This document shows positions 36,601-44,725 of a stretch of DNA of 64,000 nucleotides, piece after piece. The DNA is from Ulvibacter sp. MAR_2010_11. Its GTDB lineage: Bacteria; Bacteroidota; Bacteroidia; Flavobacteriales; Flavobacteriaceae. The stretch covers positions 1,421,501-1,485,500 of the forward strand of contig NZ_PHTY01000001.1 in assembly GCF_002813135.1 (NCBI RefSeq). Reading direction: 5' to 3'. The position numbers and the translations under genes are program-made. Positions within the stretch are counted from its first letter, which is position 1. Every line of letters begins with the position of its first letter. Below the pieces are notes generated by a model that saw nothing but the letters and a program-made list of their open reading frames with translations, was not told the origin of the DNA and did not search any database.

Positions 36601-36940
36601 TTAATTCCTCTTGTTTTGTAATCACATTTCGCAATAAGATGGTGAGTGACCAAAACATAAAAAGAATGGTAAATGCACTCGCAAAAACCGACATTAAATT
36701 AATGGTCAATGCAATGCTTGACGCTTCCATTGCGAAGATGGAAAAAAAGGCTCCCAATAACTGGTATAGCGGTGCTCCGGGCGGGTGACCTACTTCGAGA
36801 TTGCTCGCTGTGGTGATATACTCACCCGCATCCCAAAAACTAGCTGTAGGCTCTACCGTAAGCCAATACGTTAGTAAGGAGATGGCAAACACAGACCATC
36901 CTAAAATATTATTCCATTTGGTAAAGTTAAAGGAACCCAT
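33647..36940 (-). CDS. DUF2723 multi-pass membrane protein, putative GT117 glycosyltransferase
   Basis: 1097 aa. The N-terminal half (about 10-320) carries many membrane helices and the conserved TASFWDAGEYITTASNLEVGHPPGAPLYQLLG loop with the likely catalytic Asp. A second membrane block spans about 535-660, and a long periplasmic C-terminal part follows, ending in helical repeats (EGKWDKAEKILDLAMEKM). The family is found in Bacteroidota and is classed with GT-C glycosyltransferases; a role in O-glycosylation of exported proteins is proposed. The end is acidic. No lesions were seen. Confidence 0.88.
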   Translation of the reverse strand: MGSFNFTKWNNILGWSVFAISLLTYWLTVEPTASFWDAGEYITTASNLEVGHPPGAPLYQLLGAFFSIFAMEASSIALTINLMSVFASAFTILFMFWSLTILLRNVITKQEELTKYSAMAILGSAAVGSLAFAFTDSFWFNAVEAEVYAAATCIMSALFYCALRWEREMNTPRGDRWVILIAFLIGLSFGVHFLGLLTIPAMGFLYFFKNYKTITIKNFIIANIVVVAILLFIFKLLLPMTMKFFSGSELFFVNSLGLPFNSGTIIAGLVFIALFYFGLRYTKNKGYTQFNTLLLCVLFIFIGFSSWLMLPIRANAGTVINENNPNNARELLAYYNREQYPETHLFYGPLFTETYAGLDSKNPYKDDKPKYEKDEKAGKYVIVNNYKNASQNTDDAQKAYLPRMWSIEHAKNYMEFTNGLNFSVKREYRGEQRLIDEVNAFKEANAQGLVDTDDFSSFLQDFSPFLDIEKPSFWQNMSFMFEYQFGYMYWRYFMWNFSGRQDDVQGQYTDLHGNWISGINFVDALRLGSQDNLPSDMKYNKARNTYFFLPLLLGILGLVFHAKNDKKSFWVLLIFFLFTGLALKVYLNERPFEPRERDYALVGSFYVFALWIGFGVYALFEMAKEYIKPKLAVPIVIIATALAAPVLLATQNWDDHDRSGRYTAQSMGKMYLDSCDENAILFTIGDNDTFALWYAQNIEGYRQDVRIVNTSLFQTDWYIDDMKKKAFTSDPIPSQLTHDDYKVGTRDFLFFQETKQDTIDIKTWMNWVASNSQSAKVELQSGHMANTFPSKVIRIPVDKEAVLRNGIVAQKDADKIVPYIDIVLKGEVLYKNRMMMLDVVANNNWERPIYFSGGAFGDDDYLWMKDYLQLDGVVYKLVPIRTKVDKRNPFDMGRIDSEKMYANVMSWDWGNSGSPDIYHDTETRRNGITYRSNLARLAETLINEGKWDKAEKILDLAMEKMPVDYFEYYSLLEPFILGYYEIEKPEKARTVYEAVSKKYQENLLYFSGMKIKRQYSIADEIISNMERYRSLVDILIVMENEEFAKKEATKFNGYIKLFSHFYNENEGVDAEKKAPVEDSLQSVLDSALQDAMDLNSQ

Positions 36941-37074
36941 AAAAGTGATTAAATTTTGTTGGGACGAATTTACTAATAATATAGCTAGTGTCCGGTATGA
37001 AATATCACTAACGTGTTAGGGGTAAGGTTATTTTGTAATAGACGGCTGAAAAATGCTTTTTTTGCCAAAAAATG

Positions 37075-37105
37075 TTTGTACAAGAGAAACTTTGTATTAA
37101 ATTTG
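37075..37105 (+). promoter_or_regulatory. Promoter of tRNA-Gln
   Basis: TTTG (37075-37078), 19 bases, TAAATTTG (37098-37105), then CACC. This is a near-perfect Bacteroidota promoter, with the start expected near 37112, about 46 bases before the mature tRNA. Confidence 0.8.
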
Positions 37106-37157
37106 CACCCTCTTATGCTTAACTGCGTGGAGAGACAAAGGGCACAGCCCGATGTAT

Positions 37158-37230
37158 TGGCCTATGGTGTAACTGGCAACACGTCTGGTTTTGGTCCAGA
37201 AGAGTCTAGGTTCGAGCCCTAGTAGGCCAA
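37158..37230 (+). tRNA. tRNA-Gln (anticodon UUG)
   Basis: Acceptor arms TGGCCTA (37158-37164) and TAGGCCA (37223-37229) pair over 7 bp with A as discriminator. The anticodon stem TCTGG/CCAGA encloses TTTTGGT with anticodon TTG. The T arm CTAGG-TTCGAGC-CCTAG is complete. The CCA end is not encoded. Confidence 0.95.
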
Positions 37231-37279
37231 CAAAATATGAAGTCCCAATCTTGAAATAGGTTGGGATTTTTGTTTTTAT
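37214..37279 (+). repeat. 66-bp direct repeat, copy 1 (tRNA-Gln 3' end plus terminator)
   Basis: This block is identical over 66 bases to 37326-37391. It covers the last 17 nt of tRNA-Gln, the spacer and the terminator. Confidence 0.97.
37243..37279 (+). terminator. Terminator of tRNA-Gln
   Basis: CCCAATC and GGTTGGG pair over 7 bp (one G-U) around an 8-base loop, followed by ATTTTTGTTTTT. Confidence 0.8.
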
Positions 37280-37325
37280 CGAATTTATTGTGGGGCGAGA
37301 AGTTTATCCTGAGCGACGCCGAAGG

Positions 37326-37391
37326 GAGCCCTAGTAGGCCAACAAAATATGAAGTCCCAATCTTGAAATAGGTTGGGATTTTTGTTTTTAT
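37326..37391 (+). repeat. 66-bp direct repeat, copy 2 (orphan tRNA 3' end plus terminator)
   Basis: An exact copy of 37214-37279, offset by 112 bases. The 46-base spacer between copies ends in CCTGAGCGACGCCGAAGG, close to a short interspersed sequence (TCCTGAGCGAAGTCGAAGGG type) known from many Bacteroidota genomes. No tRNA 5' part precedes this copy. It supplies a second terminator (37355-37391). Confidence 0.95.
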
Positions 37392-37412
37392 AAACTTTTG
37401 AATGGGTACAAT

Positions 37413-38666
37413 CTACGATTTGGGTTGCTGCTTCGTTGTTTCAATATCAATTACATTCGCCAGCGTTTTTACAAGTCGGTTGTGATTTTTCACAAAAGGA
37501 TTACTTTTATCCCAAACATAGCCTGCCAGTACAGCACAAATTTGTTTTTTAATTTCAGGATTCTCAGGGCGATGGAAAAATATTTTCTGAAGATTTCCCG
37601 TATACCATTCCTTTACATAGGTCGCGAATACATCCACACCTTCCCGCATATACTCTGAATATTCCTTTTCCCAATCGACCGCTTCATTATTCACTTGCCG
37701 AGTAATTAATTTGGCAGCCTTTAAAGCAGATTCGGTTGCAAAAGTGACTCCCGATGAAAAAACCGGATCCAGAAATTCGGCACTGTTCCCTGTTAATGCA
37801 TAGCCCTTTCCATACAAACGGGTAACCGATTTGGAGTAATTTTTAATTTCTACAGGAGGAAACAGAAAGTCAAGATCTTTTAGCCGGTCGTAATAGTAAT
37901 GCGACATTTTTAACATGTCCTTGAGTTTTTCGGTAGTTGTACCCGAATAGGATTCAATCAATTCTATAGGTCCCACAAAGCCGATGCTGGTTACACCATT
38001 AGAAAACGGAATGACCCAGAGCCAGACGTCATCCGTAACCACATCGAAGGTAATTAGTGTACCTTCGGTACCCTCAGGGCGATTGGGTTCTTTTACGTGT
38101 GTGAAAATGGAAGCGTGTTTGGGAAGTTCGGAAGGTTTGTCTAAGCCCAATAATCGTGGAAGCACACGGCCGTAACCACTCGAATCTATAATAAATGAAG
38201 CATTTAAAACAGAGAGATTCCCGTTCTTGTCTTTAAGGGTGGTTTTCGAATTTCCTTCAGGATCAAAACTAACATCCACTACTTCTTCTTCAAAAGTGAT
38301 GTCCACTCCTTTTTCAATAAGCGTGTTAGCCAAAACATTGTCAAAATCGGCTCTGGGAACCTGCCACGTCCAATCCCAACCCGGGGTATGCTTTTTGCTG
38401 AAATCGAAATTACAAACAACACCGTTTTTTAAAAAGCGAGCGCCCCGCTTAATTTCGAAGTCCATTTTGTTTAGCGAATCCAGAAGTCCAACCTCCTCAA
38501 AATGGTCCATGCAACGGGGAAGCAGACTTTCTCCAATAACAAATCTCGGGAACTTGCTTTTTTCGACTACCTTTATTTTTAATCCTTGATTTTGCAGGTA
38601 AGCGGCTGCAACACAACCGGAAGGACCCGCTCCTATGATCAATATATCTGCTTTGCTTTCATTCAT
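37413..38666 (-). CDS. Flavin-dependent halogenase-like oxidoreductase of the pigment locus
   Basis: 417 aa FAD protein of the tryptophan-halogenase/geranylgeranyl-reductase-like group. The FAD-binding GAGPSG (residues 12-17), GESLLP, the WLWVIP segment at 215-220 (matching the WxWxIP motif of flavin halogenases) and a Lys80 in ARFLKNG near the halogenase Lys position are present. Later DPVFSSGVTFA fits the second FAD motif. In flexirubin-type loci such enzymes chlorinate or oxidise the aryl head; which of the two occurs here is not settled by sequence. It is divergent from the 18-kb operon, with 108 bases between starts. Confidence 0.8.
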   Translation of the reverse strand: MNESKADILIIGAGPSGCVAAAYLQNQGLKIKVVEKSKFPRFVIGESLLPRCMDHFEEVGLLDSLNKMDFEIKRGARFLKNGVVCNFDFSKKHTPGWDWTWQVPRADFDNVLANTLIEKGVDITFEEEVVDVSFDPEGNSKTTLKDKNGNLSVLNASFIIDSSGYGRVLPRLLGLDKPSELPKHASIFTHVKEPNRPEGTEGTLITFDVVTDDVWLWVIPFSNGVTSIGFVGPIELIESYSGTTTEKLKDMLKMSHYYYDRLKDLDFLFPPVEIKNYSKSVTRLYGKGYALTGNSAEFLDPVFSSGVTFATESALKAAKLITRQVNNEAVDWEKEYSEYMREGVDVFATYVKEWYTGNLQKIFFHRPENPEIKKQICAVLAGYVWDKSNPFVKNHNRLVKTLANVIDIETTKQQPKS

Positions 38667-38699
38667 AGGCTATGTAGATTATAAAAACTATAATTATTA

Positions 38700-38707
38700 T
38701 ACATTTG
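38700..38707 (+). promoter_or_regulatory. Putative -7 element of the polyene operon
   Basis: TACATTTG followed by CATACC matches TAnnTTTG in the divergent region between the halogenase-like gene and the ammonia-lyase gene. No -33 TTG is evident, so activation by a regulator may be needed. Confidence 0.4.
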
Positions 38708-38774
38708 CATACCAAAATAACTACTTTGCTTTCAGTTATTATAGGATTTTTTTAAAAAGTTGAGGCTGTTGTAA

Positions 38775-40301
38775 ATGATTACACTTAAAGGTAAATTAGA
38801 GATAGAAGATTTTTTCAGCATAGTGTTGAAGGAAGAGTCTATCTCGTTAGATAAACAAGTGCTTCAAAAGGTGAAGGATAGTTTTGAATTTCTGAAGAAT
38901 TTTTCAGAAAATAAAATTATCTATGGGGTGAATACAGGTTTCGGCCCTATGGCGCAGTACAAAATTGAAGCTGCTCAGCAAGTACAGCTTCAGTATAACT
39001 TAATACGAAGCCATGCTTCGGGGACCGGGAATTTAATTCCGCCTACCTATGTAAAAGCTGCGATGCTTGCCAGACTCAATACTTTAAGTCTGGGAAATTC
39101 AGGCGTACACATTTCGGTTATCAATTTAATGACCACCTTAATTAATAGAAACATTACACCGGTTATTTATGAACACGGGGGCGTAGGAGCCAGTGGCGAT
39201 TTGGTGCAGTTGGCACATATGGCATTGGTGCTTATAGGGGAAGGAGAAGTTTTTTACAACGGAAAAAGAACGAATACTAAAGATGTTTTTAAAGCCGAGA
39301 ATTTGCAACCCATCACTGTTGCATTACGTGAAGGAATCGGATTGATGAATGGTACTTCGGTGATGACGGGAATTGGTATTTTGAATACAATTTACACACG
39401 CAGATTACTGAATTATATGATAGCCTGTTCCTCGGCGATTAATGAAATTGTTGCAGCCTATGACGATCATTTGTCGCTGGAACTCAATCTCACTAAAAAA
39501 CATTCAGGTCAGCGAAAAATTGCCGAATTAATGCGGGAGCATCTTAAGGATAGTACGCTCACTCGAAAGCGAGAGCATTATTTGTACAATGGGATTTCGG
39601 AAGCAACCTTTTTTGAAGAGAAAGTCCAGGAATACTATTCGCTTCGTTGCGTACCGCAAATTTTAGGTCCTGTTTTAGATACCCTTAATAATGTTGAAAA
39701 AATTGTAATTGAAGAGGTGAATTCGGCCAATGACAATCCCATTGTGGATGTTGCCAAAAAACAAGTGTATCACGGCGGTAATTTTCATGGAGATTACGTT
39801 TCTCTGGAAATGGACAAGCTAAAACTTGTGGTAACTAAAATGAGTATTCTTGCCGAACGACAACTTAATTATTTACTGAACTCAAAACTGAACGACATAC
39901 TCCCTCCCTTCGTAAATTTGGGGCAATTGGGCTTAAATTTCGGGATGCAGGGGGTGCAGTTTACGGCTACTTCAACCACAGCCGAAAACCAGATGCTTTC
40001 TAATCCGATGTATGTGCACAGTATTCCTAACAACAACGACAATCAGGATGTGGTGAGTATGGGGACGAATGCGGCGTTAATCACAAAAAAGGTAATTGAA
40101 AATGCTTTTGAAGTAGTTGCCATCGAGTTAATAACAATCGTTCAAGCCATTGAATATCTGAAAGTGCAGGACAAAGTTTCGGTCAAGACAAAGGAATTGT
40201 ACGATGCAATTCGGGAAATTGTACCCGTGTTTACCGAAGATGTGGTAATGTATCCGTATGTAAATAAGGTGAAAGATTATATTATTAATTCGGAAGACTA
40301 A
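38775..40301 (+). CDS. Tyrosine ammonia-lyase (HAL/PAL/TAL family)
   Basis: 508 aa. The MIO prosthetic group forms from Ala139-Ser140-Gly141 (GGVGASGDLVQLAHMAL). Tyr50 in IIYGVNTGFGPMA is the catalytic loop Tyr. The selectivity position is His80 (LIRSHASGTG), the residue that favours tyrosine over phenylalanine in characterised TALs. The reaction removes ammonia from tyrosine to give 4-coumarate, the starter acid of flavobacterial aryl polyenes/flexirubins. It is the first gene of the plus-strand operon and is followed after 3 bases by the ketoreductase. Confidence 0.92.
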   Translation: MITLKGKLEIEDFFSIVLKEESISLDKQVLQKVKDSFEFLKNFSENKIIYGVNTGFGPMAQYKIEAAQQVQLQYNLIRSHASGTGNLIPPTYVKAAMLARLNTLSLGNSGVHISVINLMTTLINRNITPVIYEHGGVGASGDLVQLAHMALVLIGEGEVFYNGKRTNTKDVFKAENLQPITVALREGIGLMNGTSVMTGIGILNTIYTRRLLNYMIACSSAINEIVAAYDDHLSLELNLTKKHSGQRKIAELMREHLKDSTLTRKREHYLYNGISEATFFEEKVQEYYSLRCVPQILGPVLDTLNNVEKIVIEEVNSANDNPIVDVAKKQVYHGGNFHGDYVSLEMDKLKLVVTKMSILAERQLNYLLNSKLNDILPPFVNLGQLGLNFGMQGVQFTATSTTAENQMLSNPMYVHSIPNNNDNQDVVSMGTNAALITKKVIENAFEVVAIELITIVQAIEYLKVQDKVSVKTKELYDAIREIVPVFTEDVVMYPYVNKVKDYIINSED

Positions 40302-40304
40302 ATA

Positions 40305-41045
40305 ATGGCTCTATTAAAATATGCTCTTGTAACAGGTGGTTCCAGAGGAATTGGAAGAGCGGTCTGCATTCAATTGGCCAAGGATACCGATTATGCTATT
40401 TTAATAAATTATAACAGCAACGAAGCCGCTGCAAAAGAAACCTTGCGGGAAGTGGAAGGTGCCGGTGGGAAGGGCGAATTACTGGCGTTTAATGTTAGCG
40501 ATGCGGAAGCGGTAAAGGATGCGTTAGATAGCTGGCAAGAGCATCATGAGGAAGCGATTATAGAAGTAATTGTAAACAATGCCGGAATCACCAAAGACGA
40601 TTTATTTGTGTGGATGAAGCCCGAAGATTGGAACAATGTCATAAACACGAGTTTAAACGGATTCTATAACGTAACCAGACACCTTATTCAAAAATTATTG
40701 GTGAATCGTTACGGGAGAATCATCAATATAGTTTCCTTATCGGGATTAAAAGGAACTCCCGGTCAAACAAATTATTCGGCTGCCAAGGGAGCTGTAATAG
40801 CCGCAACAAAGTCGCTGGCTCAGGAAATTGCAAGACGAAATATCACTGTGAATGCAGTCGCCCCGGGGTTTATAAACACCGATATGACAAGTGAGTTGGA
40901 CGAAAAGGAGCTCAAAAAAATAATTCCGGCAAATCGTTTTGGCGAGGCCGAGGAAGTTGCACATCTGGTGTCGTTTTTAGCTTCAAATAAAGCATCTTAT
41001 ATTACCGGCGAGGTCATTAATATAAACGGGGGCATTTATTCCTAA
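40305..41045 (+). CDS. 3-oxoacyl-ACP reductase (FabG-type SDR)
   Basis: 246 aa short-chain dehydrogenase. The NADP-binding TGGSRGIGRA, NNAGITKDD, catalytic Ser in VSLSGLKG, YSAAKGA (Tyr-x-x-x-Lys) and the C-terminal GEVININGGIYS are all intact. In this locus it would reduce the 3-keto group after each condensation of the polyene chain, like ApeQ of the E. coli aryl-polyene cluster. It is probably not the housekeeping fabG, given its position inside the operon. Confidence 0.92.
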   Translation: MALLKYALVTGGSRGIGRAVCIQLAKDTDYAILINYNSNEAAAKETLREVEGAGGKGELLAFNVSDAEAVKDALDSWQEHHEEAIIEVIVNNAGITKDDLFVWMKPEDWNNVINTSLNGFYNVTRHLIQKLLVNRYGRIINIVSLSGLKGTPGQTNYSAAKGAVIAATKSLAQEIARRNITVNAVAPGFINTDMTSELDEKELKKIIPANRFGEAEEVAHLVSFLASNKASYITGEVININGGIYS

Positions 41046-41143
41046 AACATCCTTCCTTTTCAGATTAAAAAATTCGCGTAATTTTACCAAAAGTTATTGG
41101 TACATATATTTCATAAAAATCATTAAAACCTTTCTAAAAACGG

Positions 41144-42025
41144 ATGGCGGCAGAATGGGACGGAAAATCCAGAGGTACAGTTTTAGGATTTAAAATATTT
41201 ATTTTCTTTATCAAAAATTTTGGCGTGAATGCATCGTATGCCTTGATGCATCTGCCCATTCCTTATTTCTGTATGTTTTCCAGAAAAAATGTACGAGGCC
41301 TTTATTATTATTTTCGAAGAAGGAAGGGCTACTCATGGTTTAAAAGCTCAATTAGTATTTATAAAACCTATTATGTTTTCGGGCAAACGCTGGTGGATAA
41401 AATCGCCATCTCTTCAGGATTAAGAAAACGATACACCTATGAGTTCGACGGGGAGGAAAAAATTGCTGAGGTCTTAGCGCTTAAGAAGGGCGGAATTTTA
41501 ATAAGTGCCCACGTTGGTAATTTCGAACTGGCACAGTATTTTTTTACGCGACGATTAACCAATGCCTCTATTAGTATTGTAATCACAGATCAGGAGCATC
41601 GTGAAATAAAGGAATTGTTAGACCCGTATTTAAAAAAGGACAGTACCCAATTTATTATTATCAAGGAAGACCTTTCTCATATCTTTGAGATAAACGCTGC
41701 ACTAATGCAGAACCGTATTATATGTATTGCCGGAGACAGGTATTTAAACACTTCTAAATGTCTGGAAGCAGAGTTACTGGGTAAAACTGCCAAATTTCCT
41801 TTGGGTCCCTTTCAAATTGCTACTCGGTTAAAGGTGCCTGTGTTATTTGTATATGTGATGCGGGAACCCAAAAAACATTACCATTTGTATGCCAGAAATG
41901 TAGAAGTAAAAAACAGAGATGCGCAGGATTTGCTTCAAAAATACACCAATAATGTCGAACGCGTTTTAAATAAATATCCGCTACAATGGTTTAATTTTTA
42001 TGATTTTTGGGATGACATAGCATGA
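41144..42025 (+). CDS. LpxL/HtrB-like acyltransferase of the pigment locus
   Basis: 293 aa. The N-terminal region is hydrophobic/amphipathic. The HVGNFE segment fits the H(x4)D/E catalytic motif of lipid A acyltransferases, and GDRYLNTSKCLEAELLGKTAKFPLGPFQIATRLKVPV follows. Aryl-polyene clusters carry such an enzyme, which is thought to move the polyene from ACP to a membrane lipid acceptor. The 98 bases upstream are the largest gap in the operon and contain no clear promoter. Its stop overlaps the start of the next gene by 4 bases (ATGATGG context). Confidence 0.88.
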   Translation: MAAEWDGKSRGTVLGFKIFIFFIKNFGVNASYALMHLPIPYFCMFSRKNVRGLYYYFRRRKGYSWFKSSISIYKTYYVFGQTLVDKIAISSGLRKRYTYEFDGEEKIAEVLALKKGGILISAHVGNFELAQYFFTRRLTNASISIVITDQEHREIKELLDPYLKKDSTQFIIIKEDLSHIFEINAALMQNRIICIAGDRYLNTSKCLEAELLGKTAKFPLGPFQIATRLKVPVLFVYVMREPKKHYHLYARNVEVKNRDAQDLLQKYTNNVERVLNKYPLQWFNFYDFWDDIA

Positions 42026-42480
42026 TGGAAAACACAGAATCATATCGACTACCAATTACCAATTCAGAATTGATAAAGGACTTAATTCCACATAGGGAAC
42101 CTATCATTATGGTCGACACCTTGCTCACCTGTAATTCGGCGAGGGTTGTTGCACAATTGAAAGTTTTAGAGGATAGTATTTTTGTTGAAAAGGGGTGGTT
42201 GTCTGAAACCGGATTACTAGAACACATGGCTCAAACTGTTGCGTTACATGCGGGATACGAAGCTCTGACTAAAAAATCAAAACCCATGGAGGGCTACATT
42301 GGTGCAATAAAAGAAATGACAATTGCCCGTTGTCCCGAAATTGGAGAAGTAATTACTACCGAAGCAGAAATTTTATATGAGGCTTTGGCGATGACGCAAG
42401 TGCAAATTACCTCAAGGATAGACAAACTTCAAATAGCCACCGCAACAATGACCACTGTAATGAGGGGGAAAGAAAATTGA
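42022..42480 (+). CDS. FabZ-like hotdog dehydratase (aryl-polyene DH)
   Basis: 152 aa. LIPHREPIIMVDTLL and SETGLLEHMAQTVALHAG provide the His and Glu expected at the active site of 3-hydroxyacyl-ACP dehydratases. It should remove water from the 3-hydroxyacyl intermediate to extend the conjugated system. It resembles the shorter, diverged dehydratase (ApeP-type) of aryl-polyene clusters rather than housekeeping FabZ. Start: MMENTE, overlapping the previous gene by 4 bases; the second ATG is equally possible. Confidence 0.82.
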   Translation: MMENTESYRLPITNSELIKDLIPHREPIIMVDTLLTCNSARVVAQLKVLEDSIFVEKGWLSETGLLEHMAQTVALHAGYEALTKKSKPMEGYIGAIKEMTIARCPEIGEVITTEAEILYEALAMTQVQITSRIDKLQIATATMTTVMRGKEN

Positions 42481-42484
42481 ACGC

Positions 42485-43633
42485 ATGAAGCAGGTATATC
42501 TCTCATACAACAACATTATCTCCCCACTTGGTTTCGACAGTAAGACCGTGGTGGAAAATGTTTTAAAGGAAAAATCCGGAATTTCGGAGGTCTCCAACCC
42601 AAAACTTTCTCCGGCATCGTTCCATGCTTCTTTAATTTCTTCTGAAAAACTATCGGAAGCCTTTGCAGCTTTAAATCTTTCAAGTGACTACACCCGATTA
42701 GAAAAAATGCTGTTGCTTTCCTTACACAAGGTAATATCAAAAGCCGGTATTTCCTTGGATGACAAAGTTGGACTTATAGTTTCCACCACAAAAGGCAACA
42801 TAGACGTGCTGGAGCGAGCAAGCAGATTTGCTGAAAAGCGAGCCTATTTAAGTGAATTGGGAAAGCTTATCAAAAATCATTTCGGATTTAAGAATGAAGC
42901 CATTGTTTTGTCCAATGCCTGTGTTTCGGGTGTTTTGGCTGTGGCTATTGCGAAAAAGCAAATTCAATCGGGCTTGTTCGATCATGTGTTTATAGTTAGC
43001 GGCGATATTATTTCGGCCTTTGTGGTTTCGGGATTCAATTCTTTTCAGGCCTTGAGCGACGCCCCTTGTAAACCGTACAGTGAAAACAGGAAAGGTATTT
43101 CTTTGGGAGAGGCGGCAGTTTCTGTTTTGGTCACTTCCAATCCCGAAGGGCTCGCACCCGAAGCTGTTGCAATACTGGGAGAAGCATCCTGCAATGACGC
43201 AAATCATATTTCGGGACCCTCCCGAACAGGAGAAGGCTTGTTTCGCAGTGTGAAAGGAGCGTTAAGAGAGGCTTCGATACAACCGGAAATGATTGACTAT
43301 ATTTCGGCGCATGGCACCGCAACCTTATTTAACGACGAGATGGAAGCCATCGCATTCAATAGATTGCATATGGCGAATATCCCTCTTAATAGTTTAAAGG
43401 GCTATTTTGGTCATACGTTGGGAGCCTCGGGTTTGCTGGAAACTGTCATTGGCATGTATTCGGCCCATGAAAATACCTTATTTACATCCTTGGGATTTGA
43501 CAAATTAGGAGTTTCAAAACCACTGGCTGTAATTGAAGAAGTAGCTGCAAAGCCCATTAAAACTTTTCTGAAAACTGCTTCAGGATTTGGAGGGTGTAAT
43601 ACGGCTGTCATTTTTCAAAAAGTGAATTTATAA
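42485..43633 (+). CDS. Beta-ketoacyl synthase (KAS I/II-like), complete active site
   Basis: 382 aa thiolase-fold condensing enzyme. The Cys-His-His triad is present: Cys146 (SNACVSG), His276 (SAHGTAT) and His310 (GYFGHTLGASG). It is somewhat shorter than FabF (about 410 aa). In aryl-polyene synthesis one such KS pairs with a chain-length-factor-like partner. It starts 4 bases after the dehydratase stop. Confidence 0.9.
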   Translation: MKQVYLSYNNIISPLGFDSKTVVENVLKEKSGISEVSNPKLSPASFHASLISSEKLSEAFAALNLSSDYTRLEKMLLLSLHKVISKAGISLDDKVGLIVSTTKGNIDVLERASRFAEKRAYLSELGKLIKNHFGFKNEAIVLSNACVSGVLAVAIAKKQIQSGLFDHVFIVSGDIISAFVVSGFNSFQALSDAPCKPYSENRKGISLGEAAVSVLVTSNPEGLAPEAVAILGEASCNDANHISGPSRTGEGLFRSVKGALREASIQPEMIDYISAHGTATLFNDEMEAIAFNRLHMANIPLNSLKGYFGHTLGASGLLETVIGMYSAHENTLFTSLGFDKLGVSKPLAVIEEVAAKPIKTFLKTASGFGGCNTAVIFQKVNL

Positions 43634-43657
43634 ATGTTTATAACCAATAAAGAATAA

Positions 43658-44725
43658 ATGTTAAAGAAAAATATAAGAGCCATAGATGCGCTTGAAGAAG
43701 CACAAAGGATTGCTTTTGCTCCTTTTATCTTTCAAACTACTGTTGCCCTGCGGGAATTAGGGGTTTTGACCTTTATTTTTGACAGAAGATTGCAGGGTGG
43801 CGCTTCGCTTGAAGACATAGCCGAAATGACAAATGTTAGCGAGTACGGTATAGGAGTATTATTAGAACTGGCCGAAAGCACCGGTATTGTTGCAATCAAT
43901 GAGGCTCAAAAGTACGAACTTACTAAAACAGGTTACTTTTTAAACTACGACAAGGCCGTCAATGTGAACATCAATTTTGCAAATGACGTGTGCTATAAAG
44001 GCATGTTTCATTTACTTGAAGCCATTAAAACAGGAACACCTGCCGGGCTACCCGAACTGGGAAACTGGCCAACCATTTATGACGGATTGTCCCAATTACC
44101 TCCCGAAATACAAAAATCGTGGTTTGAATTTGATCATCATTATTCGGACGATATTTTCGATGAAGGGCTGCAACGTGTCTTTGAAAGTAACCCGAAAACG
44201 ATATTCGATATTGGCGGCAATACCGGAAAGTTCGCGATTCGCTGTTGTCACAACAACGCGAATGTACATGTAAAAATAATCGATTTGCCGGGACAGCTTT
44301 CAAAAGCCTTGGCCAATGCTAACAAGGAAGGATTTGGCAATCGGGTTTCGGGATTTGAAATCGATTGGCTGGCACCAAATCCACAACTTCCAAAAGGAGC
44401 CGATACCATCTGGATGAGTCAGTTTTTGGATTGTTTTTCTGAAAAGGACATCCTGAATATTTTAAAAGCTTGTGTCGCGATAATGGACACCGATACGGAG
44501 TTGTTAATCACTGAAACATTTACCGATCGCCAAAAGTTCGATAATGCAAAATTCGTACTGGAAGCCACCTCCCTTTATTTTACAGCGCTCGCAAACGGAA
44601 ACAGCAAAATGTATCCTTCCGAAGTTTTTATAAGGCTGATACAAGAGGCAGGATTGCATATAGAAAGAGATATTTCATTAGGGGAATACCACACCTTATT
44701 TATTTGTAAAAAAAGCAGCCATTGA
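43658..44725 (+). CDS. SAM-dependent methyltransferase of the pigment locus
   Basis: 355 aa with an N-terminal winged-helix-like dimerisation domain (about 1-110) and a C-terminal Rossmann domain, SAM motif I in TIFDIGGNTGKFAIRC (about 180-195) and a post-motif around DTIWMSQFLDCFSEKDI. The layout matches class I O-/C-methyltransferases of the caffeate OMT shape. Aryl-polyene clusters contain a methyltransferase acting on the aryl head. It is 24 bases downstream of the KS and overlaps the next gene. Confidence 0.85.
   Translation: MLKKNIRAIDALEEAQRIAFAPFIFQTTVALRELGVLTFIFDRRLQGGASLEDIAEMTNVSEYGIGVLLELAESTGIVAINEAQKYELTKTGYFLNYDKAVNVNINFANDVCYKGMFHLLEAIKTGTPAGLPELGNWPTIYDGLSQLPPEIQKSWFEFDHHYSDDIFDEGLQRVFESNPKTIFDIGGNTGKFAIRCCHNNANVHVKIIDLPGQLSKALANANKEGFGNRVSGFEIDWLAPNPQLPKGADTIWMSQFLDCFSEKDILNILKACVAIMDTDTELLITETFTDRQKFDNAKFVLEATSLYFTALANGNSKMYPSEVFIRLIQEAGLHIERDISLGEYHTLFICKKSSH

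Noticed and set aside
37326-37391. Second tRNA gene
   Set aside because: Only the last 17 nt of the tRNA are present; the acceptor 5' arm, D arm and anticodon are missing.
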